NCBI GenBank assembly: GCA_003165595.1
Contig: PLWQ01000003.1
Location: forward strand, 1-41,957
DNA: 41,957 bases
Source of the DNA: Fibrobacterota bacterium
Lineage (GTDB): Bacteria; Fibrobacterota; Chitinivibrionia; Chitinivibrionales; FEN-1185
Direction of reading: 5' to 3'
The translations under genes were made by a program, and so were the position numbers. The notes beneath the pieces are model-generated. The model was not told the origin of the DNA, searched no databases, and saw only the letters and a program-made list of their open reading frames with translations. This document shows positions 38,931 to 41,957 of the stretch, one piece after another (position 1 is the stretch's first letter; the number at the start of each line of letters is the position of its first letter).

Positions 38931-40964
38931 TTAGATTGCTGATTGCGCCGCGAACTTCTTTCGCATGTCATCAAAAAAATTGTCGATAAATTCCCGCTTC
39001 TTCGCCTCATGCTGTTCCGCGAATTCCGCGTCCACGAATTCCTCCGGAATTTCCCGGATGAACCTGCAGGGCGTCACCGTGATAAGCTTCTTCCGGAATT
39101 CCTTTGTGTGCGGATAGGTAAGATACAGCATTTTCTTCGCGCGCGTCATGCCCACGTAAAACAGCCTTCTCTCCTCTTCACTATGCCCTTCGGCAACCGT
39201 TTTGGGCGACGGCATCACGGCGTCGTCGAGGTTGCAGAGGAACACGGCCGGAAACTCGAGACCTTTGGCCTTGTGGAGCGTCATGAGCCGCACCCCGCGT
39301 TCTTTGCCCGCGTCTTCGTCCGACTCGTCGGTCTTGACAAGAGCAAGCTCCTGGAGATATCCCGAAAGTTGCGGCGCCGCTCCCCCGGCGCGGTTCTCGT
39401 ACCGGGAGAGGCCGGACAGTATCTCTTCGACATTTTCGGTTCTCATCCCGGCGCCGACCTCGGTCTTGCTCGCCGACGCCAACAGCTTCATGTAGTCGCA
39501 CTCGGCAAGAATGGCGCGCATGGTGGCGCTGAGTTCGCCGCGGGCGAAACCGGGAGCGTGCCGCTGCACAAATTCGAGAAACGCCGAGCAATTGGCATGC
39601 TGGGCAACAGCGAGGTCCGCGTCGTCGTGCCGCTGCATTGCCTCGAACAGGCCTATCCTGCGCAGGCCCGCGAGTTCTTCCAGCTTTTCCATGGACGTTG
39701 CCGAGATTCCGCGGTTGGGCACCTTGAGTACGCGGGCAAGGCTTATTTCGTCGCGGGGGTTGGCAAAAAACCGCAGATACGCGAGAATGTCCTTTATTTC
39801 CTTGCTGTCAAAGAAACTGAGCGCGCCGAAAACATGGTAAGGAACCTTGTGCCTGCGCAGCCCCTCTTCGAACCGCCGCATCATGGCGTTGGCGCGCAGA
39901 AGCAGCGCGTGGTCGGCGAAACCGAAGCGGTTCCGCGCCGCGTTGTCCCTGATGGCCTGCGCTATCCAGTCGGCCTCGTCGGTCTCGTCGTCCGCTTTGT
40001 AAACCGTTATCTTCTCGCCCGCCCCTGCCGCCGCAGCGATGTTCTTGACCGTGCGCTTGCGGTTCTTCCCGACCACCGCCATTGCGGCGTCGAGGATGGT
40101 GCTTGTCGAGCGGTAATTCGTATCGAGCACGACGGTGGTGCAGTTCGGAAAATGCGCGGGAAACGAGAGGATGTTGTCGATGTCGGCGCCCCGCCAGGAA
40201 TAGATTCCCTGGTCGTCGTCACCCACGGCCATGATGTTGTTTCCCGGCGCTGCCAGAAGCCTCGCCAGCCGAAGCTGGACAAGGTTTGTATCCTGGAATT
40301 CGTCGATGGAAATAAATTCAAAACGGTCGCGGTATGTTTGCAGTACGTTTGGATGCTGTTCGAACAGCTTGAGCGGCAGCAGCAGCAGGTCGTCGAAATC
40401 TATGGACTGCCGCCTGATGGCAAAGCTCGCATACGCCTCGTAAATCCGCTTGAACCGCGGCGTGGCCCGGGGATTGTCCTTTTCAACCTGCTCCGGATCG
40501 GCCGAGGTGTTTTTGGCAAGACTGATGGCCCATCCGATTTCCTCGTGCTTGCCGGCGAGGTTGGCGCCACCCGCGCTCCGCACCACTTCCTTGACAGCCG
40601 CCAGCCGCTGGTGATCGTCGAGGATGGTAAAGCTCTTCTGGATGCCGATGGCCTGACCGCTTTCGCGCAGGATGCGCGCGCCAAGACTATGGAATGTGGA
40701 CACGGTGAGGGCCCTGGCGGCCTGACCCGACACCATTTTTGCAAGGCGCTCCCGCATTTCGAGCGCGGCCTTGTTGGTAAACGTGACCGCCAGAACCTGC
40801 GACGGTTTGCAGACCTTTTCGTGCACAAGGCGCGCGATTCTGTTGGTGAGCACGCGGGTTTTGCCCGAGCCCGCTCCCGCGAGCACCAGAAGAGGACCGT
40901 GATTGTGAAGGACCGCTTTTTGCTGGCTTTTATTGAGACCGCGGAGAAATGGGGATAAAGACAT
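38931..40964 (-). CDS. UvrD/Rep-family DNA helicase
   Basis: The roughly 677-residue protein is a superfamily 1A 3'-5' helicase. Visible motifs are Walker A AGAGSGKTRVLT near residue 30, TFTNKAA, DEFQDTN, GDDDQGIYSWRGAD, DTNYRST, LMTLHKAKGLEFPAVF and ERRLFYVGMTRAKK. It acts in repair or replication restart. The motif set fits Rep/PcrA/UvrD without deciding between them. The ATG at 40964 (MSLSPFLRGLNKSQ) is chosen; no strong ribosome site is visible. Confidence 0.95.
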   Translation of the reverse strand: MSLSPFLRGLNKSQQKAVLHNHGPLLVLAGAGSGKTRVLTNRIARLVHEKVCKPSQVLAVTFTNKAALEMRERLAKMVSGQAARALTVSTFHSLGARILRESGQAIGIQKSFTILDDHQRLAAVKEVVRSAGGANLAGKHEEIGWAISLAKNTSADPEQVEKDNPRATPRFKRIYEAYASFAIRRQSIDFDDLLLLPLKLFEQHPNVLQTYRDRFEFISIDEFQDTNLVQLRLARLLAAPGNNIMAVGDDDQGIYSWRGADIDNILSFPAHFPNCTTVVLDTNYRSTSTILDAAMAVVGKNRKRTVKNIAAAAGAGEKITVYKADDETDEADWIAQAIRDNAARNRFGFADHALLLRANAMMRRFEEGLRRHKVPYHVFGALSFFDSKEIKDILAYLRFFANPRDEISLARVLKVPNRGISATSMEKLEELAGLRRIGLFEAMQRHDDADLAVAQHANCSAFLEFVQRHAPGFARGELSATMRAILAECDYMKLLASASKTEVGAGMRTENVEEILSGLSRYENRAGGAAPQLSGYLQELALVKTDESDEDAGKERGVRLMTLHKAKGLEFPAVFLCNLDDAVMPSPKTVAEGHSEEERRLFYVGMTRAKKMLYLTYPHTKEFRKKLITVTPCRFIREIPEEFVDAEFAEQHEAKKREFIDNFFDDMRKKFAAQSAI

Positions 40965-41087
40965 GGTGATGACAAAGCTTCCCGAGTCAAGGGTGCGAAA
41001 ATGTGGAGAAAAGAGCATCTAAAATAATTGCGGTTGCATGCGGGTGAAAGATGAAGTCTTCGATTCATTCGATATTAAACAGGATGT

Positions 41088-41232
41088 GGGCGCCCCGCCG
41101 CTGCGCGGCGGCGGTTCTCCTTCTGGGCTCGGCCGACGGCCTCGGTGCCGCCAGCCCTATGGCCTGCGGCCCGGGTCAGGCGGCACTGCGCTTCGGCGCA
41201 CCACTCCGGTCCGCCCTGGCGCGTGGCAGAAG
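41088..41232 (-). repeat. Dispersed repeat R1, copy C
   Basis: About 145 bp similar to R1 copy A, in the same orientation. It is not paired with an R2 copy here. It lies upstream of the helicase gene. Confidence 0.75.
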
Positions 41233-41533
41233 AAAGATGCACAATTGTCAATATGGCCACCGCTTTTCCGAAAGGAAGCGGAGACAATCGCCAGAAAGCT
41301 CCCAGCGTGAATCACGAGGCTTCGATATCATCCAGAGTCCTTTGACAGACTCAGCACGGGCTTGCCGAAGTGTCTACGGAGTGCGAAACGGTTTGGTGAT
41401 TGACACATCGTACAACGGATATCGTTCCATAGTCCTGGCCTGCCTGTCACCAGCAACCAGGGAGCGAAGGGCGCGTTTTGCTTCTTCCCTGGTGCGGCCA
41501 AAATGTACATTATCAAAATCAAAGGAACATCCC
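41233..41533. other. Non-coding stretch before the rhodanese gene
   Basis: No gene is supported. At about 41336-41375 a short motif (TTTGACAGACTCAGCACGGG, then CTTGCCGAAGTG) resembles the common intergenic repeat whose usual form reads TTCGACAAGCTCAGGACGGG. The promoter of the rhodanese gene should be in this stretch. Confidence 0.4.
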
Positions 41534-41893
41534 GTGAAATACACGATCATCGCCCTGGCCCTTGCAATCTTCGTTGTGCTCGTCGTCACCTTCTTCAAGA
41601 GGCAATCCATGGAATCCTATTTTCGTCTCCCGGCCGACCAGGTCCTGGTCCTCGACGTGCGATCCAAGGCCGAATTCGACGCGGGTCACTTTAGCACGGC
41701 CGTGAATATTCCGCACAACCAGATTGCCGGCCGCCTGCAGGAGCTTGAGCCGTTTCGCAACAAGCAGATCGTTGTGTATTGCCATAGCGGGAACCGAAGC
41801 GCCATCGCTCTTGGCGTCCTCAAAAAAAACGGATTCGCGAACGTGGTGAACGCGGGTGGTTACGACGCGATCAAGAAGTTCGACTCCAAGTGA
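41534..41893 (+). CDS. Membrane-anchored rhodanese-domain protein
   Basis: The 119-residue protein has an N-terminal membrane segment (about residues 4-21, TIIALALAIFVVLVVTFF) and a rhodanese domain: VLDVRSKAEFDAGHF near 43, AVNIPHNQI near 60 and the active-site loop CHSGNRS with the catalytic cysteine near 87. Such proteins transfer or sense sulfane sulfur. The start is GTG at 41534, with AAAGGAA seven bases upstream; the frame opens further upstream in the repeat but is not conserved there. Confidence 0.88.
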   Translation: MKYTIIALALAIFVVLVVTFFKRQSMESYFRLPADQVLVLDVRSKAEFDAGHFSTAVNIPHNQIAGRLQELEPFRNKQIVVYCHSGNRSAIALGVLKKNGFANVVNAGGYDAIKKFDSK

Positions 41894-41957
41894 ACCTGAG
41901 GTTTTGCATGCCGGGCAGCGCTCGTTTACCCTTGAAGATGCTTGCCGGGGCCGGTCT

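Noticed and set aside
38943-40958. Long plus-strand open frame opposite the helicase gene
   Set aside because: It is the antisense image of a clear UvrD-type gene with all motifs on the minus strand.
41051-41533. Long N-terminal extension of the rhodanese protein
   Set aside because: It reads through R1 copy C and has no domain; GTG at 41534 has a good ribosome site and starts the membrane segment.

Overview
The window is a bacterial chromosome segment with high-GC housekeeping genes, interrupted by a lower-GC integrated element of about 20.6 kb. The host is Gram-negative-like by gene content: dihydropteroate synthase, FtsH, TilS, glucose-6-phosphate isomerase, a PlsB-like acyltransferase, Tex and a UvrD-type helicase. 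The EIIA-diadenylate cyclase fusion and the dense intergenic repeats would fit Fibrobacterota-like or other poorly cultured phyla, but this assignment is a low-confidence guess.

Left chromosomal arm (1-4855, all genes on the minus strand): tilS, a 140-bp MITE with 17-bp terminal inverted repeats, ftsH and folP.

Integrated element (about 4856-25507). A perfect 51-bp direct repeat (4856-4906 and 25457-25507) is the 3' part of a tRNA gene with a CAU anticodon. The intact tRNA lies at the right end; the displaced 3' fragment, still carrying CCA, lies 33 bp upstream of tilS. Before insertion the tRNA therefore sat directly upstream of tilS on the same strand. The element has a tyrosine integrase whose stop codon lies in the att core, an AlpA/Xis-like HTH protein, direct-repeat arm-type sites on both sides of the core, a primase/helicase-like replication gene with a small HTH gene upstream, and two iteron clusters around that replication module. 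This resembles a phage-satellite or integrative-plasmid backbone. The cargo looks like defence genes: a cytoplasmic trypsin-like protease, a SLOG-phosphoribosyltransferase fusion in a three-gene operon, an FRG-domain protein linked to a type III-like Res/Mod pair, a C39-like cysteine peptidase preceded by two tiny genes and a hairpin, a truncated R-M start fragment and a large PIN-like protein. A 753-residue protein is unrecognised.

Right chromosomal arm (25508-41957): a decayed VapC fragment and a HicBA pair next to the tRNA; a secreted alpha/beta hydrolase; a LOG-like protein; YjbQ; Pgi; an EIIA/PK-C-like/diadenylate cyclase fusion; a PlsB-like acyltransferase; a GT39-type glycosyltransferase; Tex; an MntA/HepT pair; a cyclophilin; a UvrD/Rep helicase; and a membrane-anchored rhodanese. 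Two intergenic repeat families (R1, three copies; R2, two copies) occur here. R1 and R2 form composite units in inverted orientation around the 30.2-38.4 kb block.

The most notable points are the insertion between a CAU tRNA gene and tilS, the loss of the encoded CCA from the rebuilt tRNA, the satellite-like replication module with iterons, and the cluster of two proteases, SLOG-PRTase, FRG, R-M and PIN genes as candidate defence cargo.
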